From positions 558,001 to 622,000 of the forward strand of contig NZ_WOFH01000004.1 in NCBI RefSeq assembly GCF_009733595.1: a stretch of 64,000 nucleotides of DNA. Direction: 5' to 3'. A model generated the notes under the pieces. The model had not been told where the DNA came from. It searched no databases and saw only the letters and a program-made list of their open reading frames with translations. Positions 1-11,043 of the stretch are shown here, piece after piece (within the stretch, counting starts at the first letter, position 1; each line of letters starts with the position of its first letter). Origin of the DNA: Actinomadura litoris (GTDB taxonomy: Bacteria > Actinomycetota > Actinomycetes > Streptosporangiales > Streptosporangiaceae). A program made the translations under genes and the position numbers.

Positions 1-620
1 CCCTCGAACCCGGGGATGCTCTTGGCCGCCATCGTGGCGAGCGGCCCGGCCGCGACGAGGTTGACGCGGATGCCCTGCGGGCCGAGGTACTTGGCCAGGT
101 AGCGGGAGCAGGACTCCAGCCCCGCCTTGGCGACGCCCATCCAGTCGTACACCGGCCACGCCTTGGTGGCGTCGAAGTCCAGGCCGACGACCGAGCCGCC
201 GTCCTTCATCAGCGGCAGGCACGCCATCGTCAGCGACTTCAGCGAGTACGTCGAGGCGTGGACGGCGGTCGCCACGTCCTCCCACGGCGTGTCGAGGAAG
301 TTGCCGCCGAGCGCGTTCTGCGGCGCGAACGCGATCGCGTGGACGATGCCGTCGAGGTGTTCGAAGCCGTGCCCGCGCAGGCCGTCGGCCAGGCCGTCGA
401 GCTGCTCGGCGCTGGTCACGTCCAGCTCCAGCACCGGCGGCGGCGCGTCGGGGCCCGACGGCAGCCGCTTGGCGGTGCGCTGGGTGAGGGTCGGGCGCGG
501 GTAGGCGGTGAGCGCCACCTCGGCGCCCTGCTCCTGCGCGACCCGCGCGATGTGGAAGCCGATCGACTTGTCGGTCAGGACGCCCGTGACCAGGATCCGC
601 TTGCCTTCGAGAATTCCCAT
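1..620 (-). CDS. fabI: Enoyl-[acyl-carrier-protein] reductase (NADH), FabI/InhA type, 3' end cut by window edge
   Basis: Catalyses the last reduction of each fatty-acid elongation cycle in the cytosolic FAS-II system. The 206 visible codons start at ATG 620. They show an SDR fold with an InhA-like N-terminal nucleotide loop (ILVTGVLTDKSIGFHIA) and the catalytic Tyr-x6-Lys in the stretch YDWMGVAK, with the following ES residues as in InhA. The C-terminal part with the substrate loop lies outside the window. The start is 5 bases after the fabG stop, so the two are one operon in the order fabG-fabI, as in mycobacterial mabA-inhA. Product is confident; InhA-like chain-length preference is only inferred from similarity. 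Confidence 0.95.
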   Translation of the reverse strand, partial: MGILEGKRILVTGVLTDKSIGFHIARVAQEQGAEVALTAYPRPTLTQRTAKRLPSGPDAPPPVLELDVTSAEQLDGLADGLRGHGFEHLDGIVHAIAFAPQNALGGNFLDTPWEDVATAVHASTYSLKSLTMACLPLMKDGGSVVGLDFDATKAWPVYDWMGVAKAGLESCSRYLAKYLGPQGIRVNLVAAGPLATMAAKSIPGFE

Positions 621-625
621 GACCT

Positions 626-3100
<2,475 letters not shown>

Positions 3101-3104
<4 letters not shown>

Positions 3105-4483
3105 GCACGATGGGGCCGCAGGAGGCCGTCGAACGGGCCCTGGCGCTGTCCCGCGCCGACGACTGCGTGGTGATCGCCGACGAATCCGCCACCGCCAATC
3201 TGCGGTGGGCGGGCAACACCCTCACGACCAACGGCGTCACGCGCTCCAGCCGCCTCACGGTGATCGCGCTGCGGAGCACCGGCGGCGGGGTCGCGGCGGG
3301 CGTGGTGTCGCGCGCCGCCGTCGGCCCCGACGGCGTCGAGGACCTGGTGCGCGCCGCCGAGGCCGACGCCGCGGGCAACGAGCCCGCCGAGGACGCGGCG
3401 CCGCTGGTCGCCGACGGCGCGAGCGCGGACTGGGACGAGGCCCCCGCCGAGACCGGCATCGGGGTGTTCGAGGGCGTCGCGCCCGCGCTCGGCGAGGCGT
3501 TCGCGCGGGCGCAGGCGGCCGACCGGCGGCTGTACGGGTTCGCCAACCACGTCATGACCTCGACGTTCGTCGGCAGCTCGGCCGGGCTCCGGCTGCGCCA
3601 CGACCAGCCGACCGGGCTGCTGGAGCTGAACGCCAAGGGCGCGGGCGGCTCGGCCTGGGCCGGGGTCCCGACGCGCGACTTCACCGACGTGGACGTCCCC
3701 GGCATGGCCGAGGGGCTCGCGCGGCGGCTCGGCTGGGGCGAGCGGCGCGTGGACCTGCCCGCCGGGCGGTACGAGACGATCCTGCCGCCGAGCGCCGTCG
3801 CCGACCTGATGGTCTACCTGTACTGGTCGGCGGGCGCGCACGACGCCGAGGACGGCCGGACGGTGTTCAGCGCCCCCGGCGGCGGCACCCGCGTCGGCGA
3901 GCGGCTGGCGAACCTGCCGGTGACGCTGTCCAGCGACCCGGCGGCGCCGGGCCTGGAGTGCGCGCCGTTCGTCGTCGCGCACGCCTCCAGCCGCGAGTCG
4001 TCGGTGTTCGACAACGGCCTGCCGCTGGCCGCCACCGACTGGATCCGGGACGGCGAGCTCGCCTCGCTCGCCCAGACCCGCCACTCCGCCCGGCGGACCG
4101 GGCTGCCGCTCACGCCGTCGATCGACAACCTCGTGATGGCGGGGCCCGAGGGCGGCGCCGCGCTGGAGGACATGATCGCCCGCACCGAGCGCGGGCTGCT
4201 GCTGACCTGCCTGTGGTACATCCGCGAGGTCGATCCGCAGCGGCTGCTGCTGACCGGCCTCACCCGCGACGGCGTGTACCTCGTCGAGGGCGGCGAGGTC
4301 GTCGGGGCGGTGAACAACTTCCGGTTCAACGAGAGCCCGGTCGACCTGCTGTCGCGGCTGGCCGAGGTCGGCCGCACGGCGCCGACGCTGCCCCGCGAGT
4401 GGTCGGACTACTTCACCCGCGCCGCGATGCCGCCGGTGCGGATCGGCGACTTCAACATGTCGACGGTCTCCCAGGCGTCCTGA
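3101..4483 (+). CDS. pmbA: TldE/PmbA family protein, partner of TldD
   Basis: This 460-residue protein of the PmbA/TldE family starts at GTG 3101, inside the GTGA overlap with tldD; ATG 3110 is an alternative. It has the same fold as TldD but no HExxxH motif, as expected of the non-catalytic subunit, which shapes the peptide channel of the heterodimer. The C-terminal region (NNFRFNESPVDLL) is typical of the family. A perfect 13-bp hairpin follows 27 bases after the stop, so the operon appears to be just tldD-pmbA. Confidence 0.92.
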
Positions 4484-4510
4484 GGGCGCCTCCGGCGATC
4501 ACGAGCGGCC

Positions 4511-4543
4511 GGGGCCGCCCGGAGTCCCTCTCCGGGCGGCCCC
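4511..4543 (+). terminator. Hairpin terminator after tldD-pmbA
   Basis: Perfect inverted repeat with 13-bp arms (4511-4523 and 4531-4543) and a 7-base loop, directly downstream of pmbA. There is no T-run, as is usual for GC-rich actinobacterial terminators. It may also serve the convergent dodecin gene. Confidence 0.75.
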
Positions 4544-4675
4544 GCGCTGTCTCCCGGGCCGCCCCCGAGGCGCTCTGATTCGCCCGTGGGCGGCCCGGCG
4601 CCCCGGTGGGGGGCCCGGGGCCTCGACAGCGCCCCCTGGACCTGTCAGGCGCACTGTCAGCGTTTCGGGGGATTC

Positions 4676-4888
4676 TCAGTCGTCCTCCAGGCGGAATCCG
4701 ACCTTCAGGCCGACCTGGTAGTGGGCGACCTCCCCCTCCTCGATCTGGCCCCGGACCTGCGTCACCTCGAACCAGTCCAGGTGCCGCAGCGTGCGCGCGG
4801 CCCGCCTGATCCCGTTGCGGATCGCGGCCTCGACGGACTCCGGCGAGGTCCCCACGATCTCGGTCACCCGGTATGTGCGGTCGGTCAT
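4676..4888 (-). CDS. Dodecin (flavin-storage protein)
   Basis: A 70-residue dodecin-family protein, normal length for the family. Dodecins form hollow dodecamers that bind riboflavin/FMN (or CoA) and buffer free flavin in the cytosol. Family marks are the N-terminal YRVTEIVGTS, the helix SVEAAIRNGIRRAARTLRHL, then DWFEVTQVRGQIEEG and the last strand HYQVGLKVGFRLED. The Trp in DWFEV is the flavin-stacking residue of bacterial dodecins. It is a single gene, convergent to pmbA. Confidence 0.93.
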   Translation of the reverse strand: MTDRTYRVTEIVGTSPESVEAAIRNGIRRAARTLRHLDWFEVTQVRGQIEEGEVAHYQVGLKVGFRLEDD

Positions 4889-4977
4889 CCCGTGCCTCCA
4901 GACGTCGGCGGTTCCCTGGGAAATGCCGGGGGCGACCTGCTGTCGCCCGGCGGACTCCTTGGGCTTACCGTGGAAAT

Positions 4978-5331
4978 GTGAAGGTGAACCCCCGCCGTAG
5001 GCCCGAGGTCTACACGGTGACCGACGCGCCGCGCCCCATGTCGGAGGACATCGGGCACCGGCAGCGGCGCTACCTCGTGTCCATGGGCATCCGGACGAGC
5101 TGCTTCGTCGGCGCGGTCGTCGCGGCGATGGCCGGCGCCCCGCTGTGGGCTGTCGGGATCCTCGTGGCCGGAGCCCTGTTCCTGCCCTACGTCAGCGTGA
5201 TCGTGGCGAACGGCGGCCGGGAGCCGACCGCCTCCCCGCACTTCGAGGAGCCCTCCGGAGAGTCCCAGGAGGACCCTGGGAGCCGCGCACAGAAGCCGAT
5301 TTCCGGACAGCGACCGGAAATCGGGTCGTGA
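4978..5331 (+). CDS. DUF3099 family membrane protein
   Basis: A 117-residue protein of the actinobacterial DUF3099 family, function unknown. After a charged N-terminus (APRPMSEDIGHRQRRYLVSMGIR) come two hydrophobic segments, about residues 40-58 and 62-80, and a polar acidic tail. The start is uncertain: GTG 4978 is given, and GTG 4984 or ATG 5038 would keep both membrane segments. A shorter relative lies at 30667-30858. The 6C-like RNA begins about 45 bases after the stop. Confidence 0.75.
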   Translation: MKVNPRRRPEVYTVTDAPRPMSEDIGHRQRRYLVSMGIRTSCFVGAVVAAMAGAPLWAVGILVAGALFLPYVSVIVANGGREPTASPHFEEPSGESQEDPGSRAQKPISGQRPEIGS

Positions 5332-5338
5332 CATTCTC

Positions 5339-5370
5339 TTGACTAACCGCGGGGGGTTTCGGTGTACGAT
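5339..5370 (+). promoter_or_regulatory. Putative promoter of the 6C-like RNA
   Basis: TTGACT at 5339-5344 and TACGAT at 5365-5370 place the expected start at about 5376, just before the first RNA hairpin. The 20-base spacer is longer than the usual 16-18, so the -35 assignment is tentative. The -10 is credible because of its position. Confidence 0.5.
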
Positions 5371-5375
5371 TTGTA

Positions 5376-5488
5376 CCGGCGCTCTGGTCCCCCGTCGGAG
5401 CGCCCGTGCCGGTGTTCCGGGCCCCCGTCGGAACACCGATGATGCGGCGCCGGGTGGATTGCCCCCGTATCCACCCGGCGCCGCTTTT
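5376..5488 (+). ncRNA. 6C-type small RNA with intrinsic terminator
   Basis: Three consecutive hairpins share a C-rich loop. Hairpin 1 has 7-bp arms (5378-5384, 5398-5404) and hairpin 2 has 9-bp arms (5410-5418, 5430-5438). Both loops carry five Cs followed by GTC. Hairpin 3 has a perfect 16-bp stem (5444-5459, 5469-5484) followed by TTTT, a textbook terminator. Two C-loop hairpins plus a terminator is the architecture of the 6C RNA of actinobacteria (B11 in mycobacteria), a trans-acting regulator tied to growth and development. The loops match 'six Cs' only if the separated C is counted. Nothing in these bases suggests a protein. Confidence 0.8.
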
Positions 5489-5811
5489 CATGTCCGGGGG
5501 CTCCCCCTTGACCGGTTCGCGGGCCGCCCTTGAAGGACGCCGCGGCCGGTGAGCACATTTTCGCCGCGTTGCCCAGGCCCAAAGCTGGCCTGGTTCGGCC
5601 ACGAGCCGAAATCCGCCCGGTCGAACTTTTCCGGCGGGGAGCCGTGCGGGTCGCCGCGCGATCTCCGGACCGGACGCCGGGTTCGCTTCCAGGACATCCC
5701 CCGCCATATCCGCGCACGTCATCATGCCTTGGGCGGTTGCTACTAGAACGGGATTCGAGCTAGCTTGGCGATTCGCGAGTTCCGCCCGTCGGCGTCCGGA
5801 AGGGGCACAGC
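5489..5811. other. Intergenic region upstream of the acyl-CoA dehydrogenase
   Basis: These 323 bases between the 6C-like RNA and the next gene hold no convincing gene. A CTAG...CTAG inverted pair with TAGAAC near 5742-5762 lies about 50 bases before the start and could be part of a promoter or TetR-type operator, but symmetry is poor. A ribosome-binding site GGAAGGGG sits at 5799-5806. Confidence 0.4.
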
Positions 5812-6963
5812 GTGCGCCGCACCCTGTTCAACGAGGATCACGAGGCGTTCCGGAAGATGATCCGCGGCTTCGTCGCCGCCGAGGTCGCGCCGGTGTTCGG
5901 CTCCTGGGAGGAGGCGGGGCACCCGCCGCGCGAGTTCTACAACCGGCTCGGCGAGCTCGGGATCCTCGGCATCCAGGTGCCCGAGGAGTACGGCGGCGCG
6001 GGCGAGACCAGCTTCAAGTACCAGGCCGTGGTCGCCGAGGAGTGCGCCCGCGCGGGGGTGGGCTTCGGCGGCTACGTCGTCCACGTCAACCTGGTGCTGC
6101 CCTACCTGCTCAAGTACGCGACGCGGGAGCAGAAGGAGCGCTGGCTGCCGCCGTTCGCGGCCGGCGAGATGATGACGGCCATCGCGATGACCGAGCCCGG
6201 CACCGGCTCCGACCTCGCCGGGATGCGCACCACCGCGCGGCGCGACGGCGACCACTACGTGCTGAACGGCGCCAAGACCTTCATCACCGGCGGGGTGCTG
6301 GCCGACCGGGTGCTGGTGGTGGCCCGCACCTCCGCCGCCCCGGCCGGCGACCGGCGCGCGGGCCTGTCGATCCTCGCGGTCGACGCCCGCAGCGAGGGGT
6401 ACGCGGTCGGGCGCAAGCTGGAGAAGATCGGGCTCCGCAGCTCCGACACGGCGGAGCTGTCGTTCACCGACGTGCGGGTGCCCGCCGGGGACCTGCTCGG
6501 CGAGGAGGGGCGCGGGTTCGAGTACCTCACCCACAACCTGGCGGAGGAGCGGCTCGGCATCGCCACGACCTCCTACGCCTCCGCCGCCGCGGCGGTGGGC
6601 TTCGCCCGCGCGTACGTGCGGGACCGGACGGTCTTCGGCAAGCCCGTCTCCTCGTTCCAGAACACCCGGTTCGTCCTCGCCGAGTGCGCCACCGAGGTGG
6701 AGGCGGCGCGGTCGCTGGTGGACCGCGCGATCGAGGCGCTGGACGCCGGGGAGCTGACCCCCGCCGACGCGGCCGTCGCCAAGCTGTTCTGCACCGAGGT
6801 GCAGGCGCGCGTGGTCGACAAGTGCCTCCAGCTCCACGGCGGCTACGGCTACATCCTGGAGTACCCGATCGCGCGGCTGTACGCCGACGCCCGCGTCTCG
6901 CGGATCTACGGCGGCACCAGCGAGGTGCTCAAGACGATCATCGCCAAGGACCTCCAGGTCTGA
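5812..6963 (+). CDS. Acyl-CoA dehydrogenase
   Basis: FAD enzyme introducing the 2,3-double bond into an acyl-CoA. The 383-residue protein is normal length and starts at GTG 5812 behind GGAAGGGG. Family signatures are AIAMTEPGTGSDLAG (FAD/substrate binding), the helical C-terminal domain with QARVVDKCLQLHGGYGY, and the terminal RIYGGTSEVLKTIIAK. The sequence resembles long/medium-chain enzymes; the substrate cannot be fixed from sequence. It faces the convergent mutase operon, so a joint role in branched or short acyl-CoA catabolism is possible but only contextual. Confidence 0.9.
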   Translation: MRRTLFNEDHEAFRKMIRGFVAAEVAPVFGSWEEAGHPPREFYNRLGELGILGIQVPEEYGGAGETSFKYQAVVAEECARAGVGFGGYVVHVNLVLPYLLKYATREQKERWLPPFAAGEMMTAIAMTEPGTGSDLAGMRTTARRDGDHYVLNGAKTFITGGVLADRVLVVARTSAAPAGDRRAGLSILAVDARSEGYAVGRKLEKIGLRSSDTAELSFTDVRVPAGDLLGEEGRGFEYLTHNLAEERLGIATTSYASAAAAVGFARAYVRDRTVFGKPVSSFQNTRFVLAECATEVEAARSLVDRAIEALDAGELTPADAAVAKLFCTEVQARVVDKCLQLHGGYGYILEYPIARLYADARVSRIYGGTSEVLKTIIAKDLQV

Positions 6964-6989
6964 GCGGCCCGGGGATCAGTACCCGGGGA

Positions 6990-7775
6990 TCAGTAGCGGC
7001 GGGCCTCGGCCAGCTGCCGCGCCAGCACGGACGGCGCGTCCACCAGCGAGGGCCCGTACCAGGTGAGGTGGCGGCCGTCGACGAGCGCGGCGTCCAGGCC
7101 GGGGAAGGACTCCGGGCCGTCGGCCGCGGTGAAGCGGTAGGGCTCGTCGGGCAGGACGACCAGGTCCGCGCCCGCCGCGTTCAGCTCCTCCAGCGGGACC
7201 TTCGGGTAGCGCTCGGGGTGCCCGGCGTAGACGTTCGCGACGCCCAGCCGGGACAGGACGTCGCCGGTGAAGGTGTCGCGGCCGACGACCATCCACGGCC
7301 GCCGCCACACCGGGACGACCGCCGCGCGCGGCGCGCCGGGCGCGACCCGCGCCCAGACGCGCTCGGCCTCCTCCAGCCAGGCGGGCGCCGGGGCGCGGCA
7401 CGCCCCGGCCAGCATGCGGCGCAGGGAGGGGAGCGCCTCGTCCACGGTGCGGATCTCGGTCATCCAGACGGGGACGCCGGACGCGCGCAGCGCCTCGACG
7501 TCGCCGGGCCGGTTCTCCTCGGTGTTGCCGAGGACGACGTCGGGCCGCAGCGCGGCGACCTTCCCCAGGTCGGGGCTCTTCGTCCCGCCGACGCGCGGCA
7601 CGTCCAGGCCGGCCGGGTGGGTGCACCAGTCGGTGGCCCCGGCGAGCAGGCCGGGCGCGCTCACCGCGACCGTCTCGGTCAGGGACGGGACGAGCGAGAC
7701 GACCCGGCGCACCCGCTCGGGCAGGGGAACGGCCGCGCCGGTGTCGTCGGTGCCCGGCCCACCGGAACGCGTCAT
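6990..7775 (-). CDS. Helical-backbone metal receptor, BtuF-like, probably cytosolic
   Basis: This 261-residue protein has the type III periplasmic-binding fold of BtuF/FhuD-like proteins: VRRVVSLVPSLTETV at the N-terminus, a DxxxVAALRPDVVLG strand-turn, and a C-terminal lobe with LNAAGADLVVLPDEPY. No signal peptide or lipobox precedes the domain, so it is unlikely to be a transport receptor. Its ATG lies inside the ATGA overlap with the stop of the B12-dependent mutase gene. This strict coupling suggests, as inference, a cytosolic corrinoid or metal-binding role linked to the mutase. Related proteins are often annotated simply as cobalamin-binding. Confidence 0.75.
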   Translation of the reverse strand: MTRSGGPGTDDTGAAVPLPERVRRVVSLVPSLTETVAVSAPGLLAGATDWCTHPAGLDVPRVGGTKSPDLGKVAALRPDVVLGNTEENRPGDVEALRASGVPVWMTEIRTVDEALPSLRRMLAGACRAPAPAWLEEAERVWARVAPGAPRAAVVPVWRRPWMVVGRDTFTGDVLSRLGVANVYAGHPERYPKVPLEELNAAGADLVVLPDEPYRFTAADGPESFPGLDAALVDGRHLTWYGPSLVDAPSVLARQLAEARRY

Positions 7776-10700
7776 ACGTTGCGGCGGTACTGGCCGCCGA
7801 CCTCGAAGAACGCGTCGGTGATCTGCTGGAGGCTGCACACCCGGGCCGCGTCGACCAGGACCGCGAACACGTTCCCGCCCGAGCGCGCCGCGTCCTTGAG
7901 CGCGGCCAGCGCCGACTCGGCCTCCTCGCGGTGCGCGGCCTGGTAGGCCCGGACCCGGTCGAGCTGCGAGCGCTTCTCCTCGTCGGTGGCGCGCGCCAGC
8001 TCGATCGACACCGGGGTGCCGGAGTCGGCGTCCGGGCCGCGGAAGGTGTTGACGCCGACGATCGGCAGCGAGCCGTCGTGCTTGCGCTGCTCGTACAGCA
8101 TCGACTCGTCCTGGATGCGGCCGCGCTGGTAGCCGGTCTCCATCGCGCCGAGCACGCCGCCGCGCTCGCTGATCCGGTCGAACTCGGCGAGCACCGCCTC
8201 CTCGACGAGGTCGGTCAGCTCGTCGATGACGAACGACCCCTGGAGCGGGTTCTCGTTCATCGCGAGGCCCCACTCGCGGTTGATGATGAGCTGGATCGCC
8301 AGGGCCCGGCGGACGGACTCGGCGGTCGGGGTGGTGACGGCCTCGTCGTAGGCGTTGGTGTGCAGGCTGTTGCAGTTGTCGTAGATCGCGATGAGCGCCT
8401 GGAGCGTCGTGCGGATGTCGTTGAAGTGCATCTCCTGCGCGTGCAGGGACCGCCCCGACGTCTGCACGTGGTACTTGAGCTTCTGGCTGCGCTCGTCGGC
8501 GCCGTACCGGTCGCGCATGGCGACGGCCCAGATGCGGCGGGCGACGCGTCCGAGGACGTTGTACTCGGGGTCCATGCCGTTGGAGAAGAAGAACGACAGG
8601 TTCGGCGCGAAGTCGTTCACGTCCATGCCGCGCGCCAGGTAGGACTCGACGTAGGTGAACCCGTTCGCCAGCGTGAACGCGAGCTGGCTGATGGGGTTCG
8701 CGCCCGCCTCGGCGATGTGGTAGCCGGAGATGGACACCGAGTAGAAGTTGCGGACGGAGTTGGCGATGAACCACTCCTGGATGTCGCCCATCATCCGCAG
8801 CGAGAACTCGGTGGAGAAGATGCAGGTGTTCTGCCCCTGGTCCTCCTTGAGGATGTCGGCCTGGACGGTGCCGCGCACGGTGGCCAGCACCCGCGCGCGC
8901 ACCCCCGCCGCCTCCTCCTCGGACGGCTCGCGGCCGTGCTCCTCGCGGAAGGCGTCCATGCCCTGGTCGATGGCGGTGTTGAGGAAGAACGCCAGGATCG
9001 TCGGCGCGGGCCCGTTGATCGTCATCGACACCGACGTGGTCGGCGAGGACAGGTCGAACCCGTCGTAGAGCGCCTTCATGTCGTCCAGCGTCGCGATCGA
9101 CACCCCGGACGTGCCGACCTTGCCGTACACGTCGGGGCGCTCGCCCGGGTCGCGCCCGTACAGCGTGACCGAGTCGAACGCGGTGGACAGCCGGGTCGCG
9201 GGCTGCCCCTCCGACAGCAGCTTGAAGCGCCGGTTGGTGCGGAACGGGTCGCCCTCCCCCGCGAACATCCGCGCCGGGTCCTCGTTGTCGCGCTTGAACG
9301 GGAACACCCCGGCGGTGAACGGGAACCTCCCCGGCAGGTTCTCCGAGCGCAGGAACCGCAGCAGCTCGCCGTGGTCGGTGTAGCGGGGCAGCGCGACGCG
9401 CGGGATCCGGCTGCCCGACAGGGACTCGCGGGCCAGCGGCGTGCGCAGCTCCCGGTCGCGGATCCGGACGACCTGCTCCTCGCCCGAGTAGGACTCCACG
9501 ACGGCGGGCCAGCCCTCGACCAGCTCGGCGTTCGCGGGGTCGACGTCCCCGCGGGCCCGCTCCAGCAGCGCCTCGACCTCGGTGGCGTCGGTCAGCTCCG
9601 CGCGCACCTCGTCCAGCCGCTGGACGCGCCGGACCGCCTCGACCTGCCGACGCGTCGCCGCGTGGTAGCCGCGCACGGTCTCGGCGATGTCGGACAGGTA
9701 CCGGACGCGCGCGGGCGGGATGATCGTCGCGGCGCCGGTGGACACCTTCGTCTCCGCCTCGGGCAGCGTCCCGGGCTCCAGGCGGAGCCCGTGCTCGCCG
9801 AGGAGCCCGCCCAGGTGCTGGTAGAGCGCGGTGACGCCGTCGTCGTTGAACGTGGCGGCGCTCGTGCCGAAGACCGGCATGTCGTCGGGCCGCTGCCCGA
9901 ACGCCTCCCGGTTGCGGACGAGCTGCCGCGAGACGTCCCGCAGCGCGTCGGCCGCGCCGCGCCGCTCGAACTTGTTGATCGCGACCACGTCGGCGAAGTC
10001 GAGCATGTCGATCTTCTCCAGCTGGGACGCGGCGCCGAACTCCGGCGTCATCACATACAGCGACACGTCCACCAGCGGGACGATCGCGGCGTCGCCCTGC
10101 CCGATGCCGGGGGTCTCCAGGACCACGAGGTCGTACCCGGCGGCCTTGCACGCGGTGACGATGTCCTCGATGCCGCCGGGCAGCTCCCGCGCGCCGCGCG
10201 TGGCGAGCGAGCGGAAGAACACGTGGTCGCCGTCGAGGGAGTTCATCCGGATGCGGTCGCCGAGCAGCGCGCCGCCGCCGCGCCGCCGGGTCGGGTCGAC
10301 GGCGAGCACCGCGACGCGGACCTTGTCCTGCTGGTCGACGCGCAGCCGCCGCACCAGCTCGTCGGTGAGCGAGGACTTGCCGGAGCCGCCCGTCCCGGTG
10401 ATGCCGAGCACGGGCACGCGCCGCTTCCCGGCGGCCTCGGCGAGCAGCGCCCGGTCGGCCTCCGGCAGCTTCCCGGCCTGGAGGCAGGTGATCGCGCGGG
10501 CGAGGGCGCGCCGGTCCCCGGCGACGACCCCGTCCGCGGCGGCGGGCTCGGCGGCCAGGTCGACGTCGCAGTCGCGGACCAGCTCGTTGATCATCCCGGG
10601 CAGGCCGAGGCGCTGGCCGTCCTCGGGCGAGAAGATCCGCACCCCGGCGGCCGACAGCCGCGCGATCTCCTCGTGCACGATCACGCCGCCGCCCCCGCCG

Positions 10701-10999
10701 AACACCCGCACGTGCCCGGCGCCGGCCTCCTTCAGGCTCCGCGCGAGGAACTCGAAGTACTCGACGTGCCCGCCCTGGTAGGAGCTGATCGCGACGCCCT
10801 GCGCGTCCTCCTCCAGGACGGCGTCGACGACCTCGCGCACCGAGCGGTCGTGCCCGAGGTGCACGACCTCGGCGCCCTGCGCCTGGAGGATCCGCCGCAT
10901 GATGTTGATCGCCGCGTCGTGCCCGTCGAACAGCGCCGCCGCCGTCACGAACCGCACCGGATGCTCCGGCACGTGGAGCTGCCCCGTCACCGTCTCCAC
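7772..10999 (-). CDS. icmF: Fused isobutyryl-CoA mutase, IcmF type
   Basis: Adenosylcobalamin-dependent carbon-skeleton mutase with its G-protein chaperone in one chain of 1075 residues. Domains in order: B12-binding domain (about 15-150) with DGH at 25-27, His27 being the lower axial ligand; a MeaB-like GTPase with P-loop GTGGSGKS at 202-209; a linker; and the mutase TIM barrel (about 540-1060) with the family stretches FPFTAGVFPFKR and SISGYHIAEAGANP. This domain order is diagnostic for IcmF, interconverting isobutyryl- and n-butyryl-CoA (isovaleryl/pivalyl in some members). The start is GTG 10999. It is divergent from a MarR regulator and coupled to a BtuF-like protein. Confidence 0.93.
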   Translation of the reverse strand: METVTGQLHVPEHPVRFVTAAALFDGHDAAINIMRRILQAQGAEVVHLGHDRSVREVVDAVLEEDAQGVAISSYQGGHVEYFEFLARSLKEAGAGHVRVFGGGGGVIVHEEIARLSAAGVRIFSPEDGQRLGLPGMINELVRDCDVDLAAEPAAADGVVAGDRRALARAITCLQAGKLPEADRALLAEAAGKRRVPVLGITGTGGSGKSSLTDELVRRLRVDQQDKVRVAVLAVDPTRRRGGGALLGDRIRMNSLDGDHVFFRSLATRGARELPGGIEDIVTACKAAGYDLVVLETPGIGQGDAAIVPLVDVSLYVMTPEFGAASQLEKIDMLDFADVVAINKFERRGAADALRDVSRQLVRNREAFGQRPDDMPVFGTSAATFNDDGVTALYQHLGGLLGEHGLRLEPGTLPEAETKVSTGAATIIPPARVRYLSDIAETVRGYHAATRRQVEAVRRVQRLDEVRAELTDATEVEALLERARGDVDPANAELVEGWPAVVESYSGEEQVVRIRDRELRTPLARESLSGSRIPRVALPRYTDHGELLRFLRSENLPGRFPFTAGVFPFKRDNEDPARMFAGEGDPFRTNRRFKLLSEGQPATRLSTAFDSVTLYGRDPGERPDVYGKVGTSGVSIATLDDMKALYDGFDLSSPTTSVSMTINGPAPTILAFFLNTAIDQGMDAFREEHGREPSEEEAAGVRARVLATVRGTVQADILKEDQGQNTCIFSTEFSLRMMGDIQEWFIANSVRNFYSVSISGYHIAEAGANPISQLAFTLANGFTYVESYLARGMDVNDFAPNLSFFFSNGMDPEYNVLGRVARRIWAVAMRDRYGADERSQKLKYHVQTSGRSLHAQEMHFNDIRTTLQALIAIYDNCNSLHTNAYDEAVTTPTAESVRRALAIQLIINREWGLAMNENPLQGSFVIDELTDLVEEAVLAEFDRISERGGVLGAMETGYQRGRIQDESMLYEQRKHDGSLPIVGVNTFRGPDADSGTPVSIELARATDEEKRSQLDRVRAYQAAHREEAESALAALKDAARSGGNVFAVLVDAARVCSLQQITDAFFEVGGQYRRNV

Positions 11000-11007
11000 C
11001 TCAACCC

Positions 11008-11036
11008 TTGGACATCCAATATTTGGAAGTTAAAAT
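11008..11036 (+). promoter_or_regulatory. Promoter of the MarR gene overlapped by a triple half-site operator
   Basis: TTGGAC (11008-11013), a 17-base spacer and TAAAAT (11031-11036) form a good promoter whose start would fall at about 11043, one base before GTG 11044. Three half-sites are packed over it: TTGGA 11008-11012, TCCAA 11015-11019 and TTGGA 11023-11027. They form two overlapping inverted repeats. MarR proteins bind such sites, so autorepression and control of the divergent icmF gene are likely. Confidence 0.65.
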
Positions 11037-11043
11037 AGTTTCC

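Noticed and set aside
5742..5762. KstR-type operator before the acyl-CoA dehydrogenase
   Set aside because: The central AAC-N2-GTT pattern is broken (GAT instead of GTT) and the arms do not pair well.
7931..11038. Open frame of 1035 codons on the plus strand
   Set aside because: It is the antisense shadow of icmF; its translation is Arg/Val/Gly/Ala-rich low-complexity without any family motif.
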